Below are positions 1-8,071 of a stretch of DNA of 64,000 nucleotides, one piece after another. The translations under genes and the position numbers were made by a program. The notes under the pieces are model-generated. The model saw only the letters and a list, made by a program, of their open reading frames with translations, was not told the origin of the DNA and ran no database searches. Origin of the DNA: CBFHSF01 sp965658445 (GTDB lineage: Bacteria; Bacteroidota; Bacteroidia; Flavobacteriales; Schleiferiaceae); NCBI GenBank assembly GCA_965658445.1, contig CBFHSF010000001.1:62001-126000 (forward strand), read 5' to 3'. Every line of letters begins with the position of its first letter. Position 1 is the stretch's first letter.

Positions 1-446
1 CAACCCTCGATGTCTTCGAAGGAGTAAATCTCTTTTAGCGTTGGAACCTTTGATTGAATGGCCTTTACTTTGTCATACAGCCCTTGGTCAGACAAGAAAC
101 AGTACGATACACTGGCATCGTTAAAGATGTATTCGTAGTCGTCTTCAGAAATGGTGGGATACACCGGTACATCGATGGCCCCTGCTTGAAGGATTCCCAA
201 ATCGGTAATGTTCCACTCTGTGCGGTTGGTGGTAGAGATAATGGCAATTTTATCTCCCGGCTTTACGCCGAGTTTAATCAGTCCCGCACTCAATTGATAT
301 CCCTTGTCAATAAATTCTTGGGTCGATGTTTTAACCCATTCGCCATTAACTTTTGTTACCAAGCAATCCTCTCTGGGATGGGTTTTTAGCGCGTAATGCG
401 CGAAGTCAAATAAACGGGTAGGTTCTGAAGCGCCAGTTGTTGACAT
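1..446 (-). CDS. Long-chain acyl-CoA synthetase (AMP-forming), N-terminal part, cut by window edge
   Basis: Reading the minus strand from the ATG at 446 gives 148 codons with no stop before the window edge. The protein begins MSTTGASEPTRLFDF and contains LGVKPGDKIAIISTTNRTEW and GAIDVPVYPT, the N-terminal signature of AMP-dependent long-chain fatty acid CoA ligases (FadD/FAA1-like). The family activates fatty acids with ATP to acyl-adenylate and then to acyl-CoA. The AMP-binding P-loop and catalytic C-terminus lie outside the window. The start is 3 nt downstream of the stop of the amidohydrolase gene, so the two are probably co-transcribed. Family assignment is firm; chain-length preference cannot be read. 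Confidence 0.85.
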   Translation of the reverse strand, partial: MSTTGASEPTRLFDFAHYALKTHPREDCLVTKVNGEWVKTSTQEFIDKGYQLSAGLIKLGVKPGDKIAIISTTNRTEWNITDLGILQAGAIDVPVYPTISEDDYEYIFNDASVSYCFLSDQGLYDKVKAIQSKVPTLKEIYSFEDIEG

Positions 447-449
447 ATG

Positions 450-2126
450 TTATTTTTTTTGTGGATGTACCTGCTCACCTCTTACGTAAGTGGCAGTCAC
501 CGTGGAGGTTAATATTTCAGATTCGTCACATTGTAACCAATCAGTGTCTAATATAGTAAAGTCCGCGTATTTACCCACCACAATCTGACCTTTTTGGTCT
601 TCTTGAAATTGAGCATAGGCAGCCCAATGAGTCATTCCTTCGAGGGTTTGTTTGCGCGTTAATCCTTCTTTCATCCTAAAACCACCTTCTGGATAGCCCA
701 TGGCGTCCTTGCGGGTCACTGCAGCGTAAAAGGTTTTGTGTGTCGAAATGTCTTCGACCGGAAAGTCTGTTCCCAGCGGCATGGTTCCCGTCACTTCCAA
801 CAAACTTTGGTAGGAATAGGCGTGGTGAATTCTTTCGGGACCCAATCTCTCTTCTGCCCAATACATATCTGAGGTGGCATGGGTGGGCTGTACCGAAGGC
901 AATATGTTGTATTCACCAAACTTCGCCAAGTCTTCAGGATTTACGATTTGCGCATGCTCAATTCTCCAACGCTTTCCATTGCCCTTTTCTAAAACTTGGG
1001 CGTAGGTATCCAAAATAAGTCGATTGGCAGAATCCCCAATGGCATGTGTGTTTACTTGGAAATCCATGGCAAGCGCTTGGCGCGAATACATTAAAAAGTC
1101 TTCCGGAGTGTGAATGAGCAAACCACTATTCCCAGGATCGTCGTGATAGGGGTGAAGAAGACACGCCCCTCGAGAACCCAAGGCCCCATCGGCATAGACT
1201 TTAAAAGATGATATTTGGAATCGGTCTCGGATCAGTTTTCCGTTTTCCCCGAAATAGTCCAAGTTCTCCTGATTCATCGCCGCCATAGAATATAGAGGCA
1301 TGGTCAAGACTTCCATTTGGTATAAGGAGTCAAGCCACATCAGGGTTTGTAAATCCAAACCGGCGTCGCATATTCCAGTAATTCCGGCGGCAAAACAATT
1401 TTGCTCTGCTACCAAAAGACGTTTTGTAAATTCTTCAAAATCCACAGAGGGAGTTTCAATTAACTGTTCTGCGTTGTCAATAAAAATCCCTGAGGGTTGG
1501 CCATCCACCAGCATAACTAATCCTCCGTCAATTTCTGATTCGACGGTAATTCCGCTGAGGTCCATGGCTTTTTGATTGGTCCAAACGCCGTGTCCATCCA
1601 CTCGACTTAGAACAATGGGAAGTTCCGGATAGGCTTCAGTAAGTTTATGATGGGTGGGGAATCGCTTTCCTTCAAAAAGATTTTGATCCCAACCTCTCCC
1701 CAAGACAAAGTCTGTGTTGGGGTTGTTTTTTAGAAAATCTGCAATGCGTTCTACTACCTCCTCCTCAGATTGTGCTCCGTACAATTGAACTTCAAAAAGG
1801 GTATTGGCATACCCCACCAGGTGAGCGTGGGCGTCAATAAAACCGGGGTAAATAAATTGATTTTTCAATATCGTAGTATCAGCACTCGGCATTTCAGAAT
1901 TTTCGGAAGTGGCGATAATTTTGCCTTCGTCAATTCCGATCCATCCGGTTACGTACTCGCCACTGTGATAGTAGGTTCCGTGCATCCAAGTGTCTATGGT
2001 GTTATCTCCTTTAGAGGAAGGGTTTTCCATAGAACAAGAGGTTCCTAAAAAAAGAAGGGAAGCCGCTGCGAGTAGAGGGCTATTAAATACAAACGTTTTC
2101 AATCGATTAGACGGGTTTAGAATCAT
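450..2126 (-). CDS. Exported amidohydrolase-family protein (YtcJ-like), predicted lipoprotein
   Basis: 558 residues. A hydrophobic N-terminus ends in LFLGTSC (Cys31), a plausible Bacteroidetes lipobox, so the protein is probably exported and lipidated. It then shows the amidohydrolase metal motif in GFIDAHAHLVG (HAH at 100-102) and the later HAIGD and GTDFPVED segments that supply metal ligands in the amidohydrolase_3/YtcJ group. Members hydrolyse amide or ester bonds using one or two metals; the substrate is unknown. Its stop is 3 nt before the acyl-CoA synthetase start. The start lies 53 bp from the start of a small divergent gene. Family confident, substrate not predictable. Confidence 0.88.
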   Translation of the reverse strand: MILNPSNRLKTFVFNSPLLAAASLLFLGTSCSMENPSSKGDNTIDTWMHGTYYHSGEYVTGWIGIDEGKIIATSENSEMPSADTTILKNQFIYPGFIDAHAHLVGYANTLFEVQLYGAQSEEEVVERIADFLKNNPNTDFVLGRGWDQNLFEGKRFPTHHKLTEAYPELPIVLSRVDGHGVWTNQKAMDLSGITVESEIDGGLVMLVDGQPSGIFIDNAEQLIETPSVDFEEFTKRLLVAEQNCFAAGITGICDAGLDLQTLMWLDSLYQMEVLTMPLYSMAAMNQENLDYFGENGKLIRDRFQISSFKVYADGALGSRGACLLHPYHDDPGNSGLLIHTPEDFLMYSRQALAMDFQVNTHAIGDSANRLILDTYAQVLEKGNGKRWRIEHAQIVNPEDLAKFGEYNILPSVQPTHATSDMYWAEERLGPERIHHAYSYQSLLEVTGTMPLGTDFPVEDISTHKTFYAAVTRKDAMGYPEGGFRMKEGLTRKQTLEGMTHWAAYAQFQEDQKGQIVVGKYADFTILDTDWLQCDESEILTSTVTATYVRGEQVHPQKK

Positions 2127-2179
2127 GCTTTTGAATTTCAGAAAGCCTAAGTTAGTTGAAACCTTTTAATTGAGTCATT

Positions 2180-2359
2180 ATGCGACGTATTGTACAACCG
2201 CTGTTGTTGTTCTTTTGTTTTTTATCAACCCTTGGGTTGTTGGCCCAACCCAACCTGCCCGATGAACCGGTTCCCTTGCCCGCAGGGGCATTGTGGTTTC
2301 TCGGGGCCGTTTTGGGAGGGCTCGGTCTTTGGCCGCGAAAACGCAAATCAGAGGAGTAA
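2180..2359 (+). CDS. 59-aa mini-protein with signal peptide and PID/VPLPA-CTERM-like tail
   Basis: The ATG at 2180 opens a 59-codon frame ending at TAA 2357-2359. Residues 1-22 form a signal peptide (MRRIVQPLLLFFCFLSTLGL, then LAQ). Residues 23-34 are a short proline-rich linker, NLPDEPVPLPAG. A hydrophobic helix rich in Gly and Leu (about 34-50) and a basic tail, WPRKRKSEE, follow. This is the plan of the exosortase-type sorting tails (PEP-CTERM, VPLPA-CTERM and the Bacteroidetes PID-CTERM): short motif, transmembrane helix, Arg/Lys cluster. Almost nothing else is present, as in the tiny PID-CTERM proteins known in this phylum. The layout is seen; processing by a sortase-like enzyme is inferred. 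Confidence 0.6.
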   Translation: MRRIVQPLLLFFCFLSTLGLLAQPNLPDEPVPLPAGALWFLGAVLGGLGLWPRKRKSEE

Positions 2360-2460
2360 AATTTCTCTGTAGAAAAACCGCAACAGAGGTTGGGGAGTGA
2401 GTCCTAAAATATCACGTGAACTAATTGTATCTGACACTTTATTCTAAAATGGAATTGACG

Positions 2461-2468
2461 TACCTTTG
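2461..2468 (+). promoter_or_regulatory. Bacteroidetes -7 box TACCTTTG upstream of purL
   Basis: TACCTTTG matches the phylum consensus TAnnTTTG and ends 14 nt before the purL start. No convincing TTTG element lies at the expected distance upstream. Confidence 0.5.
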
Positions 2469-2482
2469 CGGCACAATTCAAA

Positions 2483-4726
2483 ATGATCATTATGTCATCA
2501 GTTCCTGCAGAGGTAACGGTAGAAACCGCCAAAGACCTCGGACTACTACCGGAAGAGTTTGATAAAATTTGTGAAATCTTGGGGCGCACTCCCAACTATA
2601 CGGAGTTGAGTATATACTCTGTGATGTGGAGTGAGCACTGTTCTTACAAGAACTCCATCGTATGGTTAAAGACCCTCCCAAAAGACGGCCCCCACATGTT
2701 GGTGAAAGCCGGGGAAGAAAATGCCGGATTGGTTGACATTGGTGATGGATTGGCTTGTGCCTTTAAAATTGAATCACACAACCACCCTTCTGCGCTAGAG
2801 CCTTACCAAGGTGCTGCAACAGGAGTAGGTGGTATCAACCGCGATATTTTTACGATGGGTGCTCGCCCCATTGCTCAATTGAACTCCCTTCGCTTTGGTG
2901 ATGTAGATACCGACAGAACCAAGTGGCTACTCAACGGAGTGGTTAAGGGAATTGGTAACTACGGGAACTCCTTTGGGATTCCAACCGTAGGTGGAGAAGT
3001 TTACTTTGACAAGAGTTACGAGCAAAACCCATTGGTTAACGCATTCTCTGCGGGAATCGTTGAAGTAGGTGGACAAATTTCTGCCAAGTCAGGCGGCGTT
3101 GGAAACCCCGTTTACATCGTAGGTTCTTCTACAGGTAGAGACGGTATCCACGGAGCGGCTTTTGCTTCAAAGGATCTTACTGAAGATTCTGCCGATGACA
3201 TCCCATCTGTACAGGTAGGTGACCCCTTCCAAGAAAAACTCTTGCTAGAAGCTACAATGGAATTGGCCAAGTCAGGTGCCGTAGTTGGTATGCAGGATAT
3301 GGGAGCTGCGGGTATTACCTGTTCAACTTCAGAAATGAGTGCCGGAGGTGAAGTAGGTATGAGAATTGACCTAGACAAAGTTCCATTGCGTCAAGACAAC
3401 ATGGAGCCTTGGGAGATCTTGCTTTCAGAATCACAAGAGCGTATGCTTGTAGTGGTTGAGAAAGGTAAAGAAGAAATCGTAGAAAAGATTTTTGACAAGT
3501 GGGATATCCACTGTATGAATATTGGTGAAGTAACGGCCGAAGACAACCTTGAGTACTACTGGAATGGAGAATTGATTGCTCAAACTCCTGCATCTCCATT
3601 GGTATTGGGAGGTGGAGCTCCGGTTTACTACCGCGAGTTTAGAGAGCCTGCTTACTTTAAGGAAAACCAGAAGTTCGACATCAACAGCATTAAAGAACCT
3701 AAGGACCTTAGAGACTTTGGTAAGAAGATGGTGGGACTTCCCAACATCGCTAGCAAGCGCTATGTTTACGAGCAGTACGACAGCATGGTAGGAACTATCA
3801 ACATGTCTACCAACGCTCCTTCCGATGCGGCCATTGTAAACATCAAAGGTTCTAACAGAGCTTTGGCGATGACTGTGGATTGTAACGCTAGATACGTTAA
3901 TGCTGATCCTGAAACAGGAACAGCCATTGCCGTTTCTGAAGCCGCTAGAAATATTGTTTGTTCTGGAGGTCTTCCTTCGGCAATTACCAACTGTCTAAAC
4001 TTTGGAAACCCATACAACCCAGAAGTTTACTGGCAGTTTGTAGGAGCTATCAAAGGAATGAAAAAGGCCTGTGAGAAGTTTGCGACTCCGGTAACCGGAG
4101 GAAACGTAAGTTTCTACAACCAAACGGCCATTGGCGATTCAGTTGAGCCTGTATTCCCAACGCCTACCATTGGAATGATTGGTGTGGTTGAAGACAAGAA
4201 GAACATCATGACCATCCCCTTCAAGCAAAAAGGAGATTTGATTTACATGATTGGAGAAAACAGAAATGACATTAACTCTTCTGAATACCTAGTGCGCATG
4301 CACGGGGTAGAAAACTCTCCCGCACCTTTCTTCAGCTTGGAAGAAGAATACGCTAACCAGGAGCAATTGAAGATGTTGATTCGCAAGGGCGTTATCAACG
4401 CGGCTCACGATGTATCGGAAGGTGGAATTTTTGTCGCCCTAACTGAGATGGCCATGGCCTCTGATTTGGGTTACGATATCACTACAGACGCTGCCATCAG
4501 AAAAGACGCTTACCTCTTCGGAGAAAGCCAATCTCGTATTATGGTGACCGTTTCTCAGGATACTGAAGATGACTTCATCGATTTGATGATGCTCAACGGT
4601 GTTGAATTTGATTTGGTAGGTCACGTAACCAAAGGCGCTATTCGCATTGACGATGAGGACTGGGGAGAAGTAGCCGACTACAAGTCAGTTTACGACAACT
4701 CTTTGGGAGAAAAGATGGCTCACTAA
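2483..4726 (+). CDS. purL: Phosphoribosylformylglycinamidine synthase, PurL subunit (small type)
   Basis: 747 residues, the size of the small PurL that works with separate PurQ and PurS, not the large fused enzyme of about 1300 residues. It converts FGAR plus ATP and ammonia from glutamine to FGAM, the fourth step of purine synthesis. SEHCSYK (50-56) holds the catalytic histidine region. The stretch from 97 to 117, with SHNHPSALEPYQGAATGVGG, is the ATP-binding signature of the PurM/PurL fold. A second ATG at 2492 (MSSVPAEV) is an equally possible start. A TACCTTTG promoter box precedes the gene and a strong hairpin terminator follows, so it appears monocistronic. purQ and purS are not in this window. 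Confidence 0.95.
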   Translation: MIIMSSVPAEVTVETAKDLGLLPEEFDKICEILGRTPNYTELSIYSVMWSEHCSYKNSIVWLKTLPKDGPHMLVKAGEENAGLVDIGDGLACAFKIESHNHPSALEPYQGAATGVGGINRDIFTMGARPIAQLNSLRFGDVDTDRTKWLLNGVVKGIGNYGNSFGIPTVGGEVYFDKSYEQNPLVNAFSAGIVEVGGQISAKSGGVGNPVYIVGSSTGRDGIHGAAFASKDLTEDSADDIPSVQVGDPFQEKLLLEATMELAKSGAVVGMQDMGAAGITCSTSEMSAGGEVGMRIDLDKVPLRQDNMEPWEILLSESQERMLVVVEKGKEEIVEKIFDKWDIHCMNIGEVTAEDNLEYYWNGELIAQTPASPLVLGGGAPVYYREFREPAYFKENQKFDINSIKEPKDLRDFGKKMVGLPNIASKRYVYEQYDSMVGTINMSTNAPSDAAIVNIKGSNRALAMTVDCNARYVNADPETGTAIAVSEAARNIVCSGGLPSAITNCLNFGNPYNPEVYWQFVGAIKGMKKACEKFATPVTGGNVSFYNQTAIGDSVEPVFPTPTIGMIGVVEDKKNIMTIPFKQKGDLIYMIGENRNDINSSEYLVRMHGVENSPAPFFSLEEEYANQEQLKMLIRKGVINAAHDVSEGGIFVALTEMAMASDLGYDITTDAAIRKDAYLFGESQSRIMVTVSQDTEDDFIDLMMLNGVEFDLVGHVTKGAIRIDDEDWGEVADYKSVYDNSLGEKMAH

Positions 4727-4771
4727 GACCATCATCTACAAATAGATTACATCACAAGGTGTGATAATGAG

Positions 4772-4798
4772 AAAGGCAGCCCCATGGCTGCCTTTTTT
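4772..4798 (+). terminator. Intrinsic terminator after purL
   Basis: GGCAGCC, loop CCAT, GGCTGCC, then six T. The 7-bp perfect stem directly followed by the T run lies 45 nt after the purL stop. The reverse strand has a short A run before the stem, so it may also stop transcription of the convergent regulator gene. Confidence 0.9.
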
Positions 4799-4856
4799 AT
4801 TCGTTCTCTTTTTTGTCGCTGCTTTTTCTGTTTCTATTTTTTCGATGATTTTAGAA

Positions 4857-5486
4857 TCAAACCAACTTGTGTTCCAAGGCATACTTTACAAGCCCTGCGG
4901 TATTTCGCGCACCGGTCTTCTCCAATAGTCGCTTTCTGTAGGTTTCTATGGTTCTCGCACTGAGAAAGAGCTTGTCCGCAATTTCTGCCGTGGTGTATTC
5001 TTGACAAATCAACTGGAGAACCTCCAATTCTCGTTCTCCCAATTTCTCTGATGAATCCGTTGGGTTGGTCAATTGCCCCAACAAAACCTCGGACACCTTG
5101 GGAGTGAGGAATTGCCCGGTTTGATGAACTTTCTCAATGGCCTCAAAAACCAAATCTTGAGCGGAGTCCTTGAGCAAATAGCCATTGGCTCCTTGAGATA
5201 AAAAGTCGACGATAAACTGTGGCTGCTCATACATGGTGAGCATGAGAACTTTCTCTTGACGTCGATTCTTCTGAATCCAATCCAAAGTTTGAGATCCGTT
5301 CATTTCCGGCATTTCAATATCCAGTAGAATGACATCGGCTTCCAGGCTGTTCCAATTTTTGGTCAAATCCAAACCTGAAGATGCTTCGAAAACCACTTCA
5401 AAGCCATCGTGCCCATTGAGTAGGGTCTTGAGCCCGGACCTAAAAAGTTCGTGGTCATCTACGATGGCAATTTTTATTTTCTCCAT
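4857..5486 (-). CDS. NarL/FixJ-family response regulator (REC + LuxR HTH)
   Basis: 209 residues. The receiver domain covers about 1-120, with acidic residues DDH (10-12), phospho-acceptor Asp56 in VILLDIEMPEMNG, and the conserved Lys in LLKDSA. The LuxR-type helix-turn-helix is at about 143-205 (LGERELEVLQLICQEYTTAEIA, then KLFLSARTIETYRKRLLEKT). It should be the output of the kinase encoded 22 nt upstream. It is last in an overlapping set of lipoprotein, 7-TM protein, kinase and regulator. Target genes are unknown; the divergent intergenic region 7771-8071 is the obvious candidate. Confidence 0.93.
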   Translation of the reverse strand: MEKIKIAIVDDHELFRSGLKTLLNGHDGFEVVFEASSGLDLTKNWNSLEADVILLDIEMPEMNGSQTLDWIQKNRRQEKVLMLTMYEQPQFIVDFLSQGANGYLLKDSAQDLVFEAIEKVHQTGQFLTPKVSEVLLGQLTNPTDSSEKLGERELEVLQLICQEYTTAEIADKLFLSARTIETYRKRLLEKTGARNTAGLVKYALEHKLV

Positions 5487-5508
5487 GAGTGTAGCGAAAA
5501 CTGTGAGG

Positions 5509-6264
5509 TTAGGAAGTTAGTGGAATCTCTAAGGTAAGACTAAATCCCTTGGTGGGTTCTGAGTACATTTTATGTTGTGCTCTTAATACATCTGCTCGTG
5601 ATTGAATATTGTGAAGCCCCAAGTTCTTCTTCGTAGACTCCATGTCAAAGCCCTTTCCGTTGTCCCTGTACAGAACGTGAAGGTGAGATCCTTCGTCAGA
5701 GATTTCTATGCTAATGCGATTGCAATCCGCGTATTTGATGGAATTGTTGAGACATTCTTGCAGTATGCGGAAAAGAAGAATTTCTCTTTCCTTTTCTAAG
5801 AGATCCTCGGTGGCAAAGTATTCCAAGTTGATTTTTATTTCTGAGTTGGATTCCACTGATTTTATTCGCTCTTCCAACGCTGCTTTTAAACCGTATTCCT
5901 TGAGAGTAGGAGGTAGCAAGTCGTTGACAATCCTTCGTACGCCTTCCATGCCTTCGAACATTAAACCGTCCAGTTCTGCCAATTGTGGATTGGATGAAAT
6001 CTGTAATCGCGCGGTGGAAAGGATGGCACCAATGTCATCGTGAAGATCTTGAGCAATCCGTTGTTGCTCATTTTCTCTGGACTCCACTGTGGCCTTGAGA
6101 AGGTTTTCTTGGTGCTTGAGTTTGAGTTCTTGAACGTCCCTCTCCTGTTTGAGCACGCGCTTTTGATAAGTGATTACAAAGAGAATAATCGCCCCCACAA
6201 AAAATAGGATGATAAGTCCTGCGGTGAAAAATAGAACGCTTATTTGTTGCTCTTCGGGTTGCAT
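5509..6264 (-). CDS. Membrane sensor histidine kinase (HisKA_3, NarX/DesK class)
   Basis: 251 residues from the ATG at 6264, which gives the compact N-terminus MQPEEQQISVLFF typical of this group; an upstream extension would lack any domain. One transmembrane helix (about 8-32) is followed by a coiled coil (about 35-70). Then comes the phospho-acceptor site RIAQDLHDDIGA with His75, and an ATPase domain with the N box (NNSIKYAD) and G1 box (RDNGKGFDM). There is almost no periplasmic part, so sensing probably depends on the 7-TM protein whose gene overlaps this start by 25 nt. Autophosphorylation and transfer to the adjacent LuxR-type regulator are inferred from family and context. Confidence 0.92.
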   Translation of the reverse strand: MQPEEQQISVLFFTAGLIILFFVGAIILFVITYQKRVLKQERDVQELKLKHQENLLKATVESRENEQQRIAQDLHDDIGAILSTARLQISSNPQLAELDGLMFEGMEGVRRIVNDLLPPTLKEYGLKAALEERIKSVESNSEIKINLEYFATEDLLEKEREILLFRILQECLNNSIKYADCNRISIEISDEGSHLHVLYRDNGKGFDMESTKKNLGLHNIQSRADVLRAQHKMYSEPTKGFSLTLEIPLTS

Positions 6265-6923
6265 AGTACGGCTACTGAATAACTTAAATATAAGAGAATA
6301 TTGAGTACGGCATGAACAGACCACAAGCTCCGGAAAAGGGGAGAGGATCGATCCGAAATATAGTTTCCAAATATGAACAGCAACAGGTTGCAGCTAAAGT
6401 AGATGAGAAGACCGGAGGCCAACCAAAAGAGTGGACTCCTCAGAAGGTTCTTTTCCATTTTTTGAATCAGTGTGGAATAGAAGTAATAAATAGAAACGGC
6501 AATGATTAAAATGCTTTCTGTGGTCCTTGTGAACGATGGATATTCAGACATGTCCTGAATCCATGCGGAGTTGATAATAACAAATACCTCGAAGGCCAGA
6601 AGCACTCCAACAAATAGGGCGGATGAATTTTTAGGCGTGGGAATAATGGGTTTTAAAAGTATCCATATCCAGAAAAACTCTATCCCAACATAGAGGTGGT
6701 ACAAGGGCATGTTATTGCCCGAGCCTTCTATGCCGAGATAGAGTGCTAAAAATTGGATGATGCCAATGGTAATGAGATAGAATCCCATCACCCAATAAAA
6801 CCTTTCTCTCCAACCATTCTTCCAAGGTTGCTTCCCTAAAAGCATTGCGAATGGCAAGAGAAAGGAGAGGCTACTCACCCAAATCAGCGGCGGATATTGA
6901 CTAATCAAAGAGTCCGTTTCCAC
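6240..6923 (-). CDS. Seven-transmembrane protein of unknown function, probable sensor partner
   Basis: 227 residues with seven clear hydrophobic segments separated by short loops, for example VSSLSFLLPFAMLL, FYLITIGIIQFLALYLG and HAVLNILLYLSYSVAVL. No catalytic motif is visible. The start codon is GTG at 6923 and overlaps the end of the lipoprotein gene by 23 nt. A TTG at 6908 would shorten the overlap to 8 nt. The 3' end overlaps the kinase start by 25 nt. Both overlaps imply translational coupling and a shared signalling role. I do not recognise the family beyond its membrane topology. Confidence 0.75.
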   Translation of the reverse strand: METDSLISQYPPLIWVSSLSFLLPFAMLLGKQPWKNGWRERFYWVMGFYLITIGIIQFLALYLGIEGSGNNMPLYHLYVGIEFFWIWILLKPIIPTPKNSSALFVGVLLAFEVFVIINSAWIQDMSEYPSFTRTTESILIIAVSIYYFYSTLIQKMEKNLLRSPLFWLASGLLIYFSCNLLLFIFGNYISDRSSPLFRSLWSVHAVLNILLYLSYSVAVLCNPKSNK

Positions 6924-7770
6924 AGTACTGAGGACATGGATTGGCGAAGTCTAAGAAATCACAATCGATTTTTCCCATTGAAACATCTGCGGAAAGACTG
7001 CTAAAAGCAATTTTTATAGCATTCATCCCCCCTTGGTCATACTCTCCACAATTTGATTCCGGCGCATATGCATTTGCGTAGGCAGGGTCCGAACCCACGG
7101 GTGTATATCCAAACACAGCATATAAGTCTCCCGTGCCCGCCAGACTTTGTAGTTCTGACATGTTAAAGGTGTAGGCCTTTATGGGGAAATACGCAGGGTT
7201 ATGACTATTGCGTGTGCTGTTAAAGGTATTCCAAGTGTTTATGTATTCTTGGGCAGTACCTAAATTGATAAAATCAAAGATGAAAACTTCTTCCTCTAAA
7301 TTATACGCTGATCTTCCAATGGTAGTGCCTCCTGTATCTACATTGGTGTCGTTTCCTTCTGTGGTAACTGGTACGTACAATAATTGGGGTTTGTAGGTAT
7401 TGTTTTCTGAAAGGACGGCGCCAAAGTATACCCTCATTCCAGGACATTCTGGACAAAGCTCTGCGAGTTGCGTCACGTGGTTATTGGTGAGTTTGAGCTC
7501 AACATACGAGGAGTCTAAATACCCTTGCCCCTCAGGATGCTTTCTGTGAGTCGTGAAAAACTCATATCCCGCTTTCCAGAGCATGTAAGTAGAACGTCTT
7601 ACTTTTTTGTTGTGTAAGCCAGACTCCTCTTCGTTAGTAGTGGTTGTTTTGATTTCAGAATTTGCTTTATCTGATGCTGGGGCTTCCGTTGGTTGATTGC
7701 AACTCGCTACGGTAAAGGCGAGTCCCAAGAAAAGAGTCCCTAAAGGGGCCCATCCATTGATTGATTTCAT
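6901..7770 (-). CDS. Hypothetical lipoprotein, first gene of the signalling operon
   Basis: 289 residues with a lipoprotein signal ending LAFTVASC (Cys24), followed by a low-complexity Ser/Thr/Glu linker to about residue 55. The rest is a globular region of unrecognised fold with one Cys pair (ELCPECPG). The C-terminus is Cys-rich (about 265-289, CDFLDF then NPCPQYCGNGLFD). It is expected at the periplasmic face of the inner or outer membrane. The overlap of 23 nt with the 7-TM gene argues that it is an accessory or ligand-binding part of that sensor. The sequence shows export and clustering; the sensing role is inference. Confidence 0.7.
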   Translation of the reverse strand: MKSINGWAPLGTLFLGLAFTVASCNQPTEAPASDKANSEIKTTTTNEEESGLHNKKVRRSTYMLWKAGYEFFTTHRKHPEGQGYLDSSYVELKLTNNHVTQLAELCPECPGMRVYFGAVLSENNTYKPQLLYVPVTTEGNDTNVDTGGTTIGRSAYNLEEEVFIFDFINLGTAQEYINTWNTFNSTRNSHNPAYFPIKAYTFNMSELQSLAGTGDLYAVFGYTPVGSDPAYANAYAPESNCGEYDQGGMNAIKIAFSSLSADVSMGKIDCDFLDFANPCPQYCGNGLFD

Positions 7771-7926
7771 GGTTTTTGGATTTGATAGGTTAATTGTTTG
7801 CTCTTGGTCTTATACTAGGTCTTGGTATGTGGTTTTTGCCCCCGTTCGGATTTAAAAGGTATGGAAATAAACCCTTTACGTGCAAGAAATCACATTCCAT
7901 CTGTTTTGCAGTGTGTGATTAAAACT

Positions 7927-7944
7927 ACCTATTTTACAGTAGGT
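7927..7944. promoter_or_regulatory. Inverted repeat ACCTA-N8-TAGGT in divergent intergenic region
   Basis: Perfect 5-bp arms separated by 8 nt lie between the lipoprotein operon (start 7770) and the plus-strand gene at 8072. It could be an operator for a dimeric regulator. Short arms make chance possible. Confidence 0.3.
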
Positions 7945-7956
7945 TACGTCGGTCTG

Positions 7957-7995
7957 TCCGTGTTTTCCACATAGTAGAATCCGTATTTTCTACAT
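7957..7995. promoter_or_regulatory. Two-copy 16-nt direct repeat, 23-nt period, in divergent intergenic region
   Basis: TCCGTGTTTTCCACAT (7957-7972) and TCCGTATTTTCTACAT (7980-7995) match at 14 of 16 positions and start 23 nt apart, close to two helical turns. The intervening bases also make GTAGAA...TTCTAC (7974-7993). The rest of 7771-8071 holds no gene that I can support. The setting between a two-component operon and a divergent small gene fits a regulator binding site, but which protein binds is not shown. Confidence 0.4.
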
Positions 7996-8071
7996 GCTCT
8001 TTTCAAGGAAAATGGCATTGCACAGGGCTTGCATTCGCCGCAATTTTGGCTTGAACAAAAAACAAATAGCC

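Noticed and set aside
7994..8071. N-terminal extension of the small gene at 8072
   Set aside because: It would start within the direct repeat and adds 26 residues with no signal or domain.
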